DNA of 64,000 nt from Streptomyces rubellomurinus. Lineage in GTDB: Bacteria; Actinomycetota; Actinomycetes; Streptomycetales; Streptomycetaceae. Positions 37,229-45,962 of the stretch are shown in pieces. The stretch spans positions 1-64,000 of the forward strand of contig NZ_JZKH01000026.1 of assembly GCF_000961885.1 (NCBI RefSeq), written 5' to 3'. The notes under the pieces are model-generated. The model was given only the letters and a program-made list of their open reading frames with translations, ran no database searches and was not told where the DNA came from. The position numbers and the translations under genes are program-made. Within the stretch, counting starts at the first letter, position 1. Each line of letters begins with the position of its first letter.

Positions 37229-37888
37229 TCAGGAGGCGGGCATCAGGACGGTGTCGACGATGTAGACGGTGGCGTTGGCGGTCTGGACGTTTCCGCACAG
37301 CACCTTGGCCGTGCTGTTCACGGTGAAGTCGGGGCTGTTGCCGGTGACGGTGAGGTTGTCGGTCTCCAGGGTCTTGTGGGCGCCGGTGAGGGCGGTGGGG
37401 GCCAGGCGCTGGGGGACGACGTGGTAGGTGAGGATCTTGGTGAGCTTGTCCTTGTCGGCGAGGACGGCGTCCAGAGTGGCCTTGGGGATCTTGGCGAAGG
37501 CGTCGTTGGTGGGCGCGAAGACCGTGATGTTCTGCGCGGAGTTGAGGGTGTCGACGAGGCCGGCCTGCTTGACGGCGGTGACGAGGGTGGACAGCAGCGG
37601 GTTGTTGGAGGCGGCGGTCGCGACGGGGTCCTTGGCCATGCCCGCGAAGGAGCCGGCGCCGTCCTGGGGCACGGCCGCGCAGGCGCTGCCGAACGGCTGG
37701 TCGTCCATGGCCCTGCCGGAGGCGGCGCCGCCCGGGGCCGTGCTGCCGGCGGCCGTGGACGGCACGGCGGCGGCCGTGGTGGCGGCCGAGGATCCGGATC
37801 CGCTGCTGCTGCAGGCGCCGAGGCTCACGGCGAGCGCGGTGGCGGTCAGGAGGGCGGCGAGGGTGTTGCGGCGGCGGGTGGTGGACAT
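37229..37888 (-). CDS. fasciclin-domain lipoprotein (MPT83/MPT70-like)
   Basis: This 219-residue protein has a type II signal (lipobox SLGAC, Cys26) and a Ser/Ala-rich linker. A single FAS1 domain follows: DPVATAASNNPLLSTLVTAV, NITVFAPTNDAFAKIP, ILTYHVVPQ and NATVYIVDTVLMP. It closely resembles M. tuberculosis MPT83 and MPT70, which are the main products of the SigK regulon. FAS1 domains mediate adhesion or polymer contacts outside the cell. An AAGGAG site precedes the ATG. It lies 69 bases after the molybdoenzyme gene and is probably expressed from that gene's SigK-type promoter. Confidence 0.93.
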   Translation of the reverse strand: MSTTRRRNTLAALLTATALAVSLGACSSSGSGSSAATTAAAVPSTAAGSTAPGGAASGRAMDDQPFGSACAAVPQDGAGSFAGMAKDPVATAASNNPLLSTLVTAVKQAGLVDTLNSAQNITVFAPTNDAFAKIPKATLDAVLADKDKLTKILTYHVVPQRLAPTALTGAHKTLETDNLTVTGNSPDFTVNSTAKVLCGNVQTANATVYIVDTVLMPAS

Positions 37889-37916
37889 GGGTCGGATCTC
37901 CTTGTGAGGTGGTGAC

Positions 37917-37937
37917 GGCTGGGCCGGCGGCCCAGCC
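37917..37937. terminator. 9-bp hairpin between the molybdoenzyme and fasciclin genes
   Basis: GGCTGGGCC and GGCCCAGCC are perfect inverted arms around a three-base loop, placed in the 69-base gap before the fasciclin gene. No U tract follows. It may be a partial terminator or an mRNA-stabilising hairpin that sets the ratio of the two products. Confidence 0.45.
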
Positions 37938-37957
37938 GGGTGGGTACGGGGTCGCTT

Positions 37958-39613
37958 TCAGGTGACCGTGACGACGGCGCTGTGCCAGCCGGTGGCGCCG
38001 GCGGGGTAGGGCCCCGCACGGTTCTCGGTCTGGACGGTGCCGGTGGCGTCGGTGGCCCGGACCTCGATCCGGTGGGTGCCGGGGGTGGCCGCGGTCCAGG
38101 TGTGGGTCCACTGCCGCCACAGGTCGGGTCCCGGGTCGGCGGTGAGCAGGGCTTCCTGCCAGGGGCCGGCGTCGACGCGGACCTCGACGGCGGCGACGCC
38201 GCGGTGGGTGGCCCACGCGGTGCCGGCCACGGTCACGTTCCCGGCGGGCACCCGGGCGAACGGGGCCGGGACCTCGATGCGCGAGGCGGTGCGGACCGCG
38301 CCGGTGCGGTCCCAGCCCCGGCGCACCCAGTACGGGTCGAACGCGGCGAACGTGGTGACGTCCAGGTCGACGAGCCACTTGGTGGCGGAGGTGTAGCCGT
38401 AGAAGCCGGGGACGACGCTGCGGCACGGGAAGCCGTGCGCCACGGGCAGGGCCTCGCCGTTCATCGCGACGGCCAGCAGCGCGGGGCGTCCGTCGAGCAC
38501 GGATTCCAGCGGGGTGCCGATGGTGAGGCCGTCCTGGGAGCGGCCGACGAGTTGGTCCGCGCCGGGGCGCACGCCCGCCCGGCGCAGCAGGGCCGGGAGG
38601 GAGGCGCCGAGCCAGCGGGTGGTGCCGACGTAGGGGCCGCCGACCTCGTTGGAGACGCAGGACAGGGTGTGGTCGAGCTCTTCCAGGGGTTCGCGCAGCA
38701 GGTCGTCGAAGGTGAGGAGGAGGGGGTGGTCGACCATGCCGCGGATGCGCAGGGTCCAGCGGCGCGGGTCGATGCGGGGCAGGGTGAGGGCGGTGTCGAC
38801 CCGGTAGAAGTCCCGGTTGGGGGTGACGAACGGGGACAGACCCGGGACGCCGGGGTGCAGGGTGGTGGCCAGGGGCGGCAGGGGCCGCGCGGCCGGGGGA
38901 AGGCGGACGGCGGTGCGGGCGGCACCGATGTCGTAGCGGCGGTCCGAGAGGACGCGGCCGCCGAGGCCGGCGAGCGCACCGACGGCGATCGTCCCGCCGG
39001 TGGCGGCGAGGACGGCACGGCGGGACGTGCCGCCGTCGCGTTCGGCGGGGTGCTCGCCGGGCCCGTCCCCGCTCACCGGGTGTTCCGGTGTCACCCGGTG
39101 GGGCGCGGTCGTGGGGGAGGCAGCCGGTGTGGCGGCGCGCAGCATCCGGGCGAGGACGAGTGCGGCCGCCGTGGCGGCCAGGCCGGCGGCCAGAGCGGGC
39201 GCGGCATCCGCGGCACCGGCTTCGGGACGGGACAGCGCGGCCCAGGTGCCGAGCAGCCCGAAGGCCGCGAAGACGCCCGCACCGAGCACGGGCCTGCGTG
39301 CGGCCAGCACGCCGGCGAGCGCGGCGAGCAGCGCCGTCGTCAGGTAGATCCCGCCGAGCAGCACCGGCTTGTCGTCGGTGCCGAACGTGCGAACGGCGTA
39401 CTCCTTCAACGGTGTTGGCGTCAGATCGATCGCGGCGGCGCCGACCACGATGACCGGCGCGGTCCCGGGGCCGGTGAAGGCGGCGACCAGTTCACCGGCT
39501 CCGAGCGCGGCCGCCGCCGCGGCCCACCCGGTCGCCGCGGCGGCGCCCGCCCGCAGGAGCCGTCCGCGGCGATGCCCGGTACGGGGCGGGGGAGGGGGTA
39601 CGTCGTTGCTCAC
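37958..39613 (-). CDS. membrane-anchored molybdopterin oxidoreductase (sulphite-oxidase family)
   Basis: This protein of about 551 residues has an N-terminal block of roughly five hydrophobic helices (residues 15-180), then a Tat-like SRRAVLAATGG segment. The periplasmic Mo-pterin domain follows (DFYRVDTALTLPRIDPRRW, LSCVSNEVGGPYVGTTRWLG, FPCRSVVPGFYGYTSATKW). Cys in SCVSNE is the expected molybdenum ligand. The last 100 residues form the Ig-like Mo-co dimerisation domain. The start at GTG 39613 is chosen because a SigK-type promoter overlaps the region upstream and would give a leaderless transcript. The function is probably repair or oxidation of sulphur compounds outside the cell. Confidence 0.87.
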   Translation of the reverse strand: MSNDVPPPPPRTGHRRGRLLRAGAAAATGWAAAAAALGAGELVAAFTGPGTAPVIVVGAAAIDLTPTPLKEYAVRTFGTDDKPVLLGGIYLTTALLAALAGVLAARRPVLGAGVFAAFGLLGTWAALSRPEAGAADAAPALAAGLAATAAALVLARMLRAATPAASPTTAPHRVTPEHPVSGDGPGEHPAERDGGTSRRAVLAATGGTIAVGALAGLGGRVLSDRRYDIGAARTAVRLPPAARPLPPLATTLHPGVPGLSPFVTPNRDFYRVDTALTLPRIDPRRWTLRIRGMVDHPLLLTFDDLLREPLEELDHTLSCVSNEVGGPYVGTTRWLGASLPALLRRAGVRPGADQLVGRSQDGLTIGTPLESVLDGRPALLAVAMNGEALPVAHGFPCRSVVPGFYGYTSATKWLVDLDVTTFAAFDPYWVRRGWDRTGAVRTASRIEVPAPFARVPAGNVTVAGTAWATHRGVAAVEVRVDAGPWQEALLTADPGPDLWRQWTHTWTAATPGTHRIEVRATDATGTVQTENRAGPYPAGATGWHSAVVTVT

Positions 39614-39619
39614 GTCCGG

Positions 39620-39647
39620 GATTCGGCGCATCCGGTGCGGCGGATGG
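39620..39647 (-). promoter_or_regulatory. SigK-type promoter of the molybdoenzyme gene, leaderless
   Basis: On the minus strand CCATCC (39647-39642) is a perfect -35 match to the remembered SigK consensus. CGAATC (39625-39620) follows after 16 bases. Six bases later comes the GTG at 39613, so the transcript would begin at or next to the start codon. An ATG at 39631 falls inside the promoter spacer and is therefore unlikely to be the start. Confidence 0.75.
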
Positions 39648-39843
39648 GTGCGAGTTCTCCTCCTGGGCCGACCGATCCGTTCTGGGAGGCGACAGGCGAC
39701 AGGCGGCAGGCGGCACAAGCGGAAGCGGCCGCGCCGTCGCCGTCCTTCGGTCGCCCTTGGCGCGTCAGCGTCTTCCACCCTCCGCCCACGGCGCCGTGGC
39801 CCCTGTCGCACCGGTGGTGCGTCGACCGGGGCCGGCCGACGAT

Positions 39844-41193
39844 TCAGGGGCGGGAGGGCATGCACCCCAGGAGGGCGGAGGCGGCCCGGGCGGGGCCGCG
39901 CGGGCGCAGGCGGACGCCGAGTGCGGCGGCGCCGTGCGCCCGGCCGGCGAGCAGGGCGGCGACGGCGCGGCCGGCGGCGGCGGGGGTGAGCGTGTTGGGA
40001 TCCAGGCATCGGCCGGCCGCGGCGCGTTCGGCGTCGTGGGCGATGGCGAACTGGTCGCTGGAGAACGGCAGGACCAGTGCGGGCACACCGGCGTGCAAGC
40101 ACTCGGTGAACGAGTTGTTGCCGCCGTGGTGGACCATGGCGGCGGCGTGCGGGAGCAGTTCCTGTTGCGGGATCGTCGCCGCGACGTGGATCCGTTCGGG
40201 GTCGGCGCCGCGCAGCAGGGGGTCGGCCGTGACGGCGCCGACGCGTTCGCCCGCGGCCACGACCACCGAGGCCGGGGTGTGCCGGAGGATTCCGGCCGCG
40301 GTGACGGCCAGGACGTCGTGACGGGCGGACAGGAAGGTGCCCAGGGCGACGAGGACCACCGGCCGCTCCTCGGCCGTCAGCCGGGTGAGGACGGCCTGCC
40401 AGTGCTCGTCCAGCGGCCCGGGGCCGGCCTCGGGCAGCAGGTGCCCGGCGTACAGGGCCCGGGGGCCGGTCGGCGGGGGTGGCAGCCACGGCAGGCGGGG
40501 GTAGTTGAAGACGACGGCGTGCGGGGAGCACAGGGCGAAGGCCCGCTCGGGTTCGGGCCGGCCGGGCGCGTGGCGGCGGATGACCGCCCTGAACGCGTCG
40601 GTGAACGCGGTGTCGTTGGCCGCCGCCGCGCGGCGTAGCCGGTCGAGGTCGGCGGTGGTGGGGCGCACGGCGTCCGGCCAGGCGTAGGGGAGTCCGAAGT
40701 AGGCGTCGGGTGCGGTCGGCAGGTAGCTGGGGTGGCCCGGGCAGAAGGTGGCGTACGGCAACTCGAGGCAGTGCAGGGCGAGGGTCGCGGAGTACGCGAG
40801 CTGGTCGACGAGGTACCAGTCGGGGCGCAGCCGCCGGTCGAGGGCGGCGAGGTCCCGCAGGACGTGTTCGGGGTCGGCGAGCATGTCGTCCCGGCGGTGG
40901 CGGGCCTGGGTCAGGAGGGTCGCGGCCGGGCCGTGGTGCGTGGCGTCGAGGAACTCGCGCAGGCGACGGGCTTCGGCCCCGTCCTGCCGTGTGGTCTCGG
41001 CGACGCCGTGGTTCGCGTTGCGGGTGACCGCCAGTTCGGCGAAGCCGAGGCCGTTGGCGGCGGCGAGGTCGGCGAAGGCGCGTGCGCAGGCGAAGTCGAC
41101 GCGGGCGCCGTGGCCGCTCAGCGCCGCGCCGAGGGCGGCCATCGGCCGGGCGTGGGAGTGGAACGGCGGGCTGATCACGGCGACGCGGGTCAT
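39844..41193 (-). CDS. GT1-family (UDP-glycosyltransferase-like) glycosyltransferase
   Basis: This 449-residue GT-B enzyme starts MTRVAVISPPFHSHARPMAA. It has the C-terminal donor-binding signature VHHGGNNSFTECLHAGVPAL with LPFSSDQFAIAHDAER, typical of macrolide- and lipid-type glycosyltransferases. It should move a nucleotide-activated sugar to a hydrophobic acceptor in the cytosol. GGGGGAGGA precedes the ATG at 41193. The neighbouring glycosyltransferase is divergent, suggesting a small glycolipid pathway; the acceptor is unknown. Confidence 0.85.
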   Translation of the reverse strand: MTRVAVISPPFHSHARPMAALGAALSGHGARVDFACARAFADLAAANGLGFAELAVTRNANHGVAETTRQDGAEARRLREFLDATHHGPAATLLTQARHRRDDMLADPEHVLRDLAALDRRLRPDWYLVDQLAYSATLALHCLELPYATFCPGHPSYLPTAPDAYFGLPYAWPDAVRPTTADLDRLRRAAAANDTAFTDAFRAVIRRHAPGRPEPERAFALCSPHAVVFNYPRLPWLPPPPTGPRALYAGHLLPEAGPGPLDEHWQAVLTRLTAEERPVVLVALGTFLSARHDVLAVTAAGILRHTPASVVVAAGERVGAVTADPLLRGADPERIHVAATIPQQELLPHAAAMVHHGGNNSFTECLHAGVPALVLPFSSDQFAIAHDAERAAAGRCLDPNTLTPAAAGRAVAALLAGRAHGAAALGVRLRPRGPARAASALLGCMPSRP

Positions 41194-41322
41194 GCGGTCC
41201 TCCCCCGGGGCGGTGCTTCGCGGGCGGCCTCCGATGATGCCAGGCGCCCGGGGGCGGCCGCAGCCGGACGCCCGCCCCGGACCTCCGTGGCGGGCGGGTG
41301 GCGAAGGCCGGCGGGCCGGGGC

Positions 41323-41351
41323 CAATCCGTTTCGTCGGCCGCCTCCGAAGC
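41323..41351 (+). promoter_or_regulatory. weaker SigK-like promoter of the GT4 gene
   Basis: CAATCC (41323-41328) and CGAAGC (41346-41351) are spaced by 17 bases, 37 bases before the ATG at 41388. The -35 hexamer is identical to those of sigK and the FAD gene, while the -10 keeps only CGAA. It is a candidate extension of the local SigK regulon. Confidence 0.4.
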
Positions 41352-41387
41352 CGCCCCTGACCGCACGGCGACACGGGAGGAAGCACG

Positions 41388-43481
41388 ATGACCCAGCACG
41401 CCACACCGGCCGCGGCAGCTCCAAGCCCCGACGTCGTGGAGGCCGGGGCCCTTGCCGCGTGGCGCAGGTTTCACTTCGCCCGGGACGTCACCGTCCCCCA
41501 GGGCGGTGACCTGCTCGGCCGGCTGGCACGGGCCGAGTACGGGGGATCGTGGGTGCGCCCCGACGCGGCGCTGCCGGTGTCCGACCGGCGTGCTGCGCGG
41601 CTGCGCCAGCTCGCACGGCGCGAACGCGCCGTACCGGCATGGATCCTGGCCGCCGCCGGTGCCGCGCCCGATCTGGCGCCCAGGGAGCGGACGGCGCTCG
41701 CGGAGGCCTGGGAGCGCAGCGCGGGCCCGGGCGGCGGGCGGAGCGCGACCCAGCAGATCCGCCGCAGGCTGCTCGCGGAGCCGGGACCGGCCGAGACCGC
41801 CTTCCTGCTCGACGTGGCGGACGTCAACGGTCTGCGACCGCTCTCGCTCCGGGAGGCGGCCGCGCTGGACCCAGTCGGCCGGGAACAGGCCCACGCCCTC
41901 TGGCGCTACCTGTCGGGAATCCCCGGCGCGGGCCCCGTGCTCCCGGGGGCCGACGAGGCGAGGGACGGCTACGAAGGGCTCCTGCTGTCCGCCTGCGCCG
42001 AGCGGGCGCGACCCGGCTCGCCGTCCGGGCGGCGGTTCCGGGCGGCGTTCGCGGCTCTGGCCGAGCCCTCGCGGGGCTCTCCGGTGGTCGCCCAGTCGAT
42101 GCTGCAGGGCCGCCTGGAGGAACCAGGCGCCGGACTCAGCGGCGGAATGAGCGTCCTGCTGACCGGGCTGGGGGAGGCGCTGACGGCCCGTGCGGGCGTC
42201 GCACGGGTCCTCACGCTGACCACCGCCCGGGCCGAGGAGACGGAACGCACGGACCTGGTCCACCGGTTGGGGCGCGCACACGTGCTGGTGCGGTTGCCCG
42301 TGGACGCGTCCGAACCGCTTGATCCGGAGAATGCCGCCGGCCACCCGGCGGCGCTGGCCTGGTGGGCCGGCCGGGTCTTCGAACTCCCGGGTGCCCGACC
42401 GGACATCGCGCACGTCAGGTTCGCCGACGACGCCTCCCTCGCCGTCGCCCGGGCCGCCCGTCGCCACGGCTCGAAGCTCGCGTTCACCGTCACCCCCGAC
42501 CCCCACCGCACGATGGACGAACGGCACACGGGCCTGGCGCCGCAACAGACCGGTGATGCCGCACGCGCGCTGCGCCTGGACCTGCACCGGGTCTTCGTCG
42601 CAGACCGCCTCGTGGCCCGCGCCGATCTGCTGGTGGCCATGCCGGGGAGGCCGGGGACGGAGGAACTCACCGCTTACTTCCCGCAGTTGCGGGACCGGCG
42701 GGTCCACCTGCAGCCCGAGGGCATCGCCCCGTTCCGGCCCGCGGCGGACGACGGGACGACGGCCCACGGACTGCTCGGCCGTCTCTTCGAGGGCGGCGGG
42801 ACCGGCGGCGGACTGGATGCCGCCGACCGCGACCTGCCGTTGTTGCTGTGCGTGGGGCGGCTCCACCCCGTCAAGCAGCAGGAGCAACTGGTCCGGGCCT
42901 GGATGCAGGCGGGCCTCCACCACCGCACGACCCTGCTGCTGGTGGGCGGGTCTCCCGCGGCCCCGACCGCCGTCGAGGCGGAGGTTCGCCGCCGGCTCAC
43001 CGAGCTCCTGGCAGCGGACCCGGTCGCCCGGCGTCGGGCGGCCTTGTGGCCCGCGCTGTCCAACCGGCATGTCCGGCTGCTGGAACGGGCGTTGGCGCAG
43101 GGCCGACCGGGCTCCGCGCTGTACGTGTGCCCCAGTGCCAAGGAGGAGTTCGGGCTGGCCGTGCTGGAGGCCATGGAAGCGGGCCTCCCGGTGGCCGCCC
43201 CGCAGCGCGGCGGGGCCTCGCACTACGTGTGCGACGGCGTCAACGGACGACTGCTGGCCACCGAATCGGCGGGGCGGCTGGCAGACGGCCTGCGCTCCCT
43301 GGTCGTCACCCCCGCGCCGGAACTGGCGGCGATGGCGAGGGCAGGGGCCGCGACGGTGCGCGAGCGTTTCGGCATCGACGCCATGGCCGCGTCCCTGGCC
43401 GAGGCCTACCGGGCGACGTGCCGAAAGGGCCGCCTCGCGGATCGGCCGCAGGACGGGGACCGCGGAGGGTCCTGTGCCTGA
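41388..43481 (+). CDS. GT4-family glycosyltransferase with long N-terminal region
   Basis: This 697-residue protein has a GT-B fold of the sucrose-phosphate-synthase type: FVADRLVARADLLVAMPG, HLQPEGIAPFRPA, LLCVGRLHPVKQQEQLVRAW, CPSAKEEFGLAVLEAMEAG and PVAAPQRGGASHYV, the last two carrying the conserved EX7E motif. The first 250 residues, Ala/Arg rich (AVPAWILAAAGAAPDLAPRE), are not recognised. It starts at ATG 41388 behind GGGAGGAAG. Donor and acceptor are not predictable; a GT1 gene is divergent upstream and a photolyase gene convergent downstream. Confidence 0.82.
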   Translation: MTQHATPAAAAPSPDVVEAGALAAWRRFHFARDVTVPQGGDLLGRLARAEYGGSWVRPDAALPVSDRRAARLRQLARRERAVPAWILAAAGAAPDLAPRERTALAEAWERSAGPGGGRSATQQIRRRLLAEPGPAETAFLLDVADVNGLRPLSLREAAALDPVGREQAHALWRYLSGIPGAGPVLPGADEARDGYEGLLLSACAERARPGSPSGRRFRAAFAALAEPSRGSPVVAQSMLQGRLEEPGAGLSGGMSVLLTGLGEALTARAGVARVLTLTTARAEETERTDLVHRLGRAHVLVRLPVDASEPLDPENAAGHPAALAWWAGRVFELPGARPDIAHVRFADDASLAVARAARRHGSKLAFTVTPDPHRTMDERHTGLAPQQTGDAARALRLDLHRVFVADRLVARADLLVAMPGRPGTEELTAYFPQLRDRRVHLQPEGIAPFRPAADDGTTAHGLLGRLFEGGGTGGGLDAADRDLPLLLCVGRLHPVKQQEQLVRAWMQAGLHHRTTLLLVGGSPAAPTAVEAEVRRRLTELLAADPVARRRAALWPALSNRHVRLLERALAQGRPGSALYVCPSAKEEFGLAVLEAMEAGLPVAAPQRGGASHYVCDGVNGRLLATESAGRLADGLRSLVVTPAPELAAMARAGAATVRERFGIDAMAASLAEAYRATCRKGRLADRPQDGDRGGSCA

Positions 43482-43536
43482 CGTGGCGGGACGCGGCTGA
43501 ACGCGCGGGCGGTGGCGGCACCGTCTTCGGGTGCCG

Positions 43537-45063
43537 TCACGGGGGTGACTGGCCGCGGGCGCGTTCGGCGGCCAGGACCTCGGGCAGGCCGGTCAGGCGG
43601 CGCAGGCCGGCGGCGGCCCGGGCGGTGCGGTGGTTGGCGGCGAGCAGGTCGTGGTGGCGGTGGACGAAAGCCCAGTAGCCGGTGGTGAACGGACAGGCCC
43701 GGTCGCCGAGGCGTTCGGTCGGGTGGTAGCGGCAGGGGCCGCAGTGGTCGCCCATCCGGTGGAGGTAGGCGCCGCCCGCCGCGTACGGCTTGGTGGTGAC
43801 GAGGCCGCCGTCGGCGAACTGGGACATGCCGACGACGTTGGCGGTCATCACCCAGTCGTAGCCGTCGACGAAGCACCGGTGGAACCAGTCGGTGAGCTCG
43901 CGCGGGTCCCAGCCGTGCTGGAGGGCCCAGTTGCCGAGCACCATCAGCCGGGGGATGTGATGCACCCAGCCGTGGTCGCGGACCTCGGCGAGGACGCGGG
44001 CCAGGCAGCGGGCGGTGACGGCGTCGGCGTCGAGGTCGCGGAACCAGGCGGGCAGCGGCTCGTGGTGGCCGAGGTGGTTGGCGTCGCGGTAGTCCTCGCC
44101 CAGGTGCCAGTAGAGCTGCCAGACGTACTCGCGCCAGCCCGCGATCTGCCGGACGAAGCCCTCGGCGCTGTTGAGCGGCACCTGCCCGGCCCGGTATGCG
44201 GCCTCGGCGGCGCGCACGCACTCGCCTGGGTCGAGCAGGCCGAGGTTGAGCGGGACGGAGAGGGCGCTGTGGGCCATCCACGGGTCGGCGTGCAGCATGG
44301 CGTCCTCGTAGCGGCCGAAGTCGGCGAGGCGGTGGGCGACGAAGCGCGCGAGCGCCCGTTCGGCCTCCGGCCGGGTCGCGGCGAAGCGGCGCGGGCCGTC
44401 CCGACCGACGAAGGCGACGTTCCCGTCGCGCTCCCAGCGTTCGAGGTCGGCCCGGACGCGCTCGTCGATGCCGTCCTCCTCGGGCTCGAAGGGCGGGGGG
44501 ATCGGCAGGGTGGCGGCGCCCTTGGGCGGGGGTTCGCGGTTGTCCCGGTCGAGGTTCCACCGGCCGCCGGCCGGGCTGCCGTCCGGTTCCAGAAGCAGGT
44601 GCTCGGCGCGGCGCACCCGGTGGTAGAAGTCCTCCAGCAGCAGGCGCCGTCCACCGGGTTCGCCCGCCCAGCGGCGGAAGTCGGCGAAGGGTACGAGGAA
44701 GCCGCGCGGTGGCAGCACCGTGACCTGGGGGAGGGCGTCCACCAGGCCGAGGGCCGCGCGCGACGTCGGGTGGTACACGGTGACCCGGCGGCGTCCGACG
44801 GCCCGGGCCAGGCCCTCGCGGTAGGTGTCGGCCTGGACGTAGCGCACCCGGTCGCCCAGGGCGTCCGCGGCGTGGCGCATCGCGGACAGCACCAGGTGGG
44901 CCTTCGCCCGGTGGAACCGCCGCCGGCGGAGCACCGAGCGGGCCTCGATCATGACGAGCGGGGCGTCCGGGTCCGGACCGTCCTCGCCGGGGGTGAGGCC
45001 GGCGGTGAGGAAGTGCGGCCCGAGCTGGTCGCCGAAGAGCCAGTGCGGGCGCGGCCCGCTCAT
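43537..45063 (-). CDS. FeS-type cryptochrome/photolyase family protein ((6-4) photolyase-like)
   Basis: This 508-residue flavoprotein matches the FeS-BCP/PhrB group. The N-terminus is HWLFGDQLGPHFL and the FAD region includes WREYVWQLYWHL and PRLMVLGNWALQHG. Four cysteines suited to a 4Fe-4S cluster lie in FHRCFVDGYDWVM, HCGPCRYHP and RACPFTTGYWAF. Such enzymes repair UV-induced (6-4) photoproducts with light. The ATG overlaps the stop of the DUF4383 gene, so both form one operon. No SigK-type promoter was found upstream, although its photoprotective role fits the cluster. Confidence 0.9.
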   Translation of the reverse strand: MSGPRPHWLFGDQLGPHFLTAGLTPGEDGPDPDAPLVMIEARSVLRRRRFHRAKAHLVLSAMRHAADALGDRVRYVQADTYREGLARAVGRRRVTVYHPTSRAALGLVDALPQVTVLPPRGFLVPFADFRRWAGEPGGRRLLLEDFYHRVRRAEHLLLEPDGSPAGGRWNLDRDNREPPPKGAATLPIPPPFEPEEDGIDERVRADLERWERDGNVAFVGRDGPRRFAATRPEAERALARFVAHRLADFGRYEDAMLHADPWMAHSALSVPLNLGLLDPGECVRAAEAAYRAGQVPLNSAEGFVRQIAGWREYVWQLYWHLGEDYRDANHLGHHEPLPAWFRDLDADAVTARCLARVLAEVRDHGWVHHIPRLMVLGNWALQHGWDPRELTDWFHRCFVDGYDWVMTANVVGMSQFADGGLVTTKPYAAGGAYLHRMGDHCGPCRYHPTERLGDRACPFTTGYWAFVHRHHDLLAANHRTARAAAGLRRLTGLPEVLAAERARGQSPP

Positions 45064-45593
45064 GCCGGCGGCCCGGGAAGGTCGGCCGGCCGGGAGCCGA
45101 GGGGGAGTGCCGGAGCATCCCGGCGGTCGCCGGGCCCCGGGTGGCGTCGGCGCCAGTAGGGGTTGTCGAGCGGGAGCTTGCCGCTCACCCGGCCGTACAT
45201 GCCGAACGTGGCGATCACCAGGCCCATGACGAAGCTGAACAGCACGTTCTGGATGCGGAAGGCCAGGATGTTGGCCGATGAATCCAGCAGCGCGAGGTTG
45301 ACGAAGCCGCTGAGGACGAAGAGGGCGCCGACGGTGATGTTGACCGTGGAAGCGATGTTTCCGCCGATCAGCGCGCCGCCGAGAAGTACCGCGGCCGTGA
45401 CCACCGAGACCAGGCTGAGCAGGCCGTTGCTGGAGAGACCGGCGATCTTCTCGCCATCGGTGCTGAAGAAGGGCAGTCCGTCCGACAGGCCGAGAAAGCC
45501 GAAGACCAGCAGGGCAGCGCCGCAGAGGCCGGCTCCGGCGCGGTACACCTGGGACAGTCGGTGGTCGACCGGCAGCTCCTCGTGGAGTTTCAT
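45060..45593 (-). CDS. DUF4383 membrane protein
   Basis: This 177-residue protein has four hydrophobic helices (GLCGAALLVFGFLGLSDGLP, LLSLVSVVTAAVLLGGALIG, NITVGALFVLSGFVNLALL, NVLFSFVMGLVIATFGMYG). It ends in a cytosolic tail of about 35 residues (NPYWRRRHPG), a layout typical of DUF4383. No catalytic motif is known. The 3' end overlaps the photolyase start, suggesting a joint light-stress function. Confidence 0.83.
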   Translation of the reverse strand: MKLHEELPVDHRLSQVYRAGAGLCGAALLVFGFLGLSDGLPFFSTDGEKIAGLSSNGLLSLVSVVTAAVLLGGALIGGNIASTVNITVGALFVLSGFVNLALLDSSANILAFRIQNVLFSFVMGLVIATFGMYGRVSGKLPLDNPYWRRRHPGPGDRRDAPALPLGSRPADLPGPPA

Positions 45594-45962
45594 GATCCGC
45601 TCCGTTCCTCGATGATCGTGTCGGGCGCGTGGTACACGGCCCTGTCCGGAGCATCGGCCGCGGTGTCCGACTGGAATAGTCGCAGCGATGCCGCATCGTT
45701 CGCATCGTTCGCGGACCGACCGGAGGCGGGTCCGGTACCGGGACCTGCTGGCTCAGAGGAGCAGGGCAGGTCAGGCTGCCTGGAGGCCGCTTCCTGCCTA
45801 CCAGGAACCGAGCGGCGGCCCCGCGTTCTGTCCCGCGCGGGTGGACCGCTGCACGGTGGACCGCGAAACGGCGCGTGCTACCTCGGCCATCGAACTGACC
45901 GAGATGCGCCCTCGTTCAGAAGTGGCAGACCGTGCCAATGGCGTCGACCTGCACGGGCAAGC

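Noticed and set aside
37889..37957. A separate SigK-type promoter for the fasciclin gene
   Set aside because: The 69-base gap has no CGAA element; co-transcription with the molybdoenzyme gene is simpler.
37940..40321. A 793-codon plus-strand frame over the molybdoenzyme gene
   Set aside because: Antisense shadow, Gly/Ala/Val/Arg low complexity; the minus-strand gene has clear cofactor motifs.
45594..45720. Search for a SigK-type promoter before the DUF4383-photolyase operon
   Set aside because: Two CGAACG motifs occur, but no CMATCC-like hexamer lies 16-17 bases upstream of either, so membership of the regulon is not supported by sequence.
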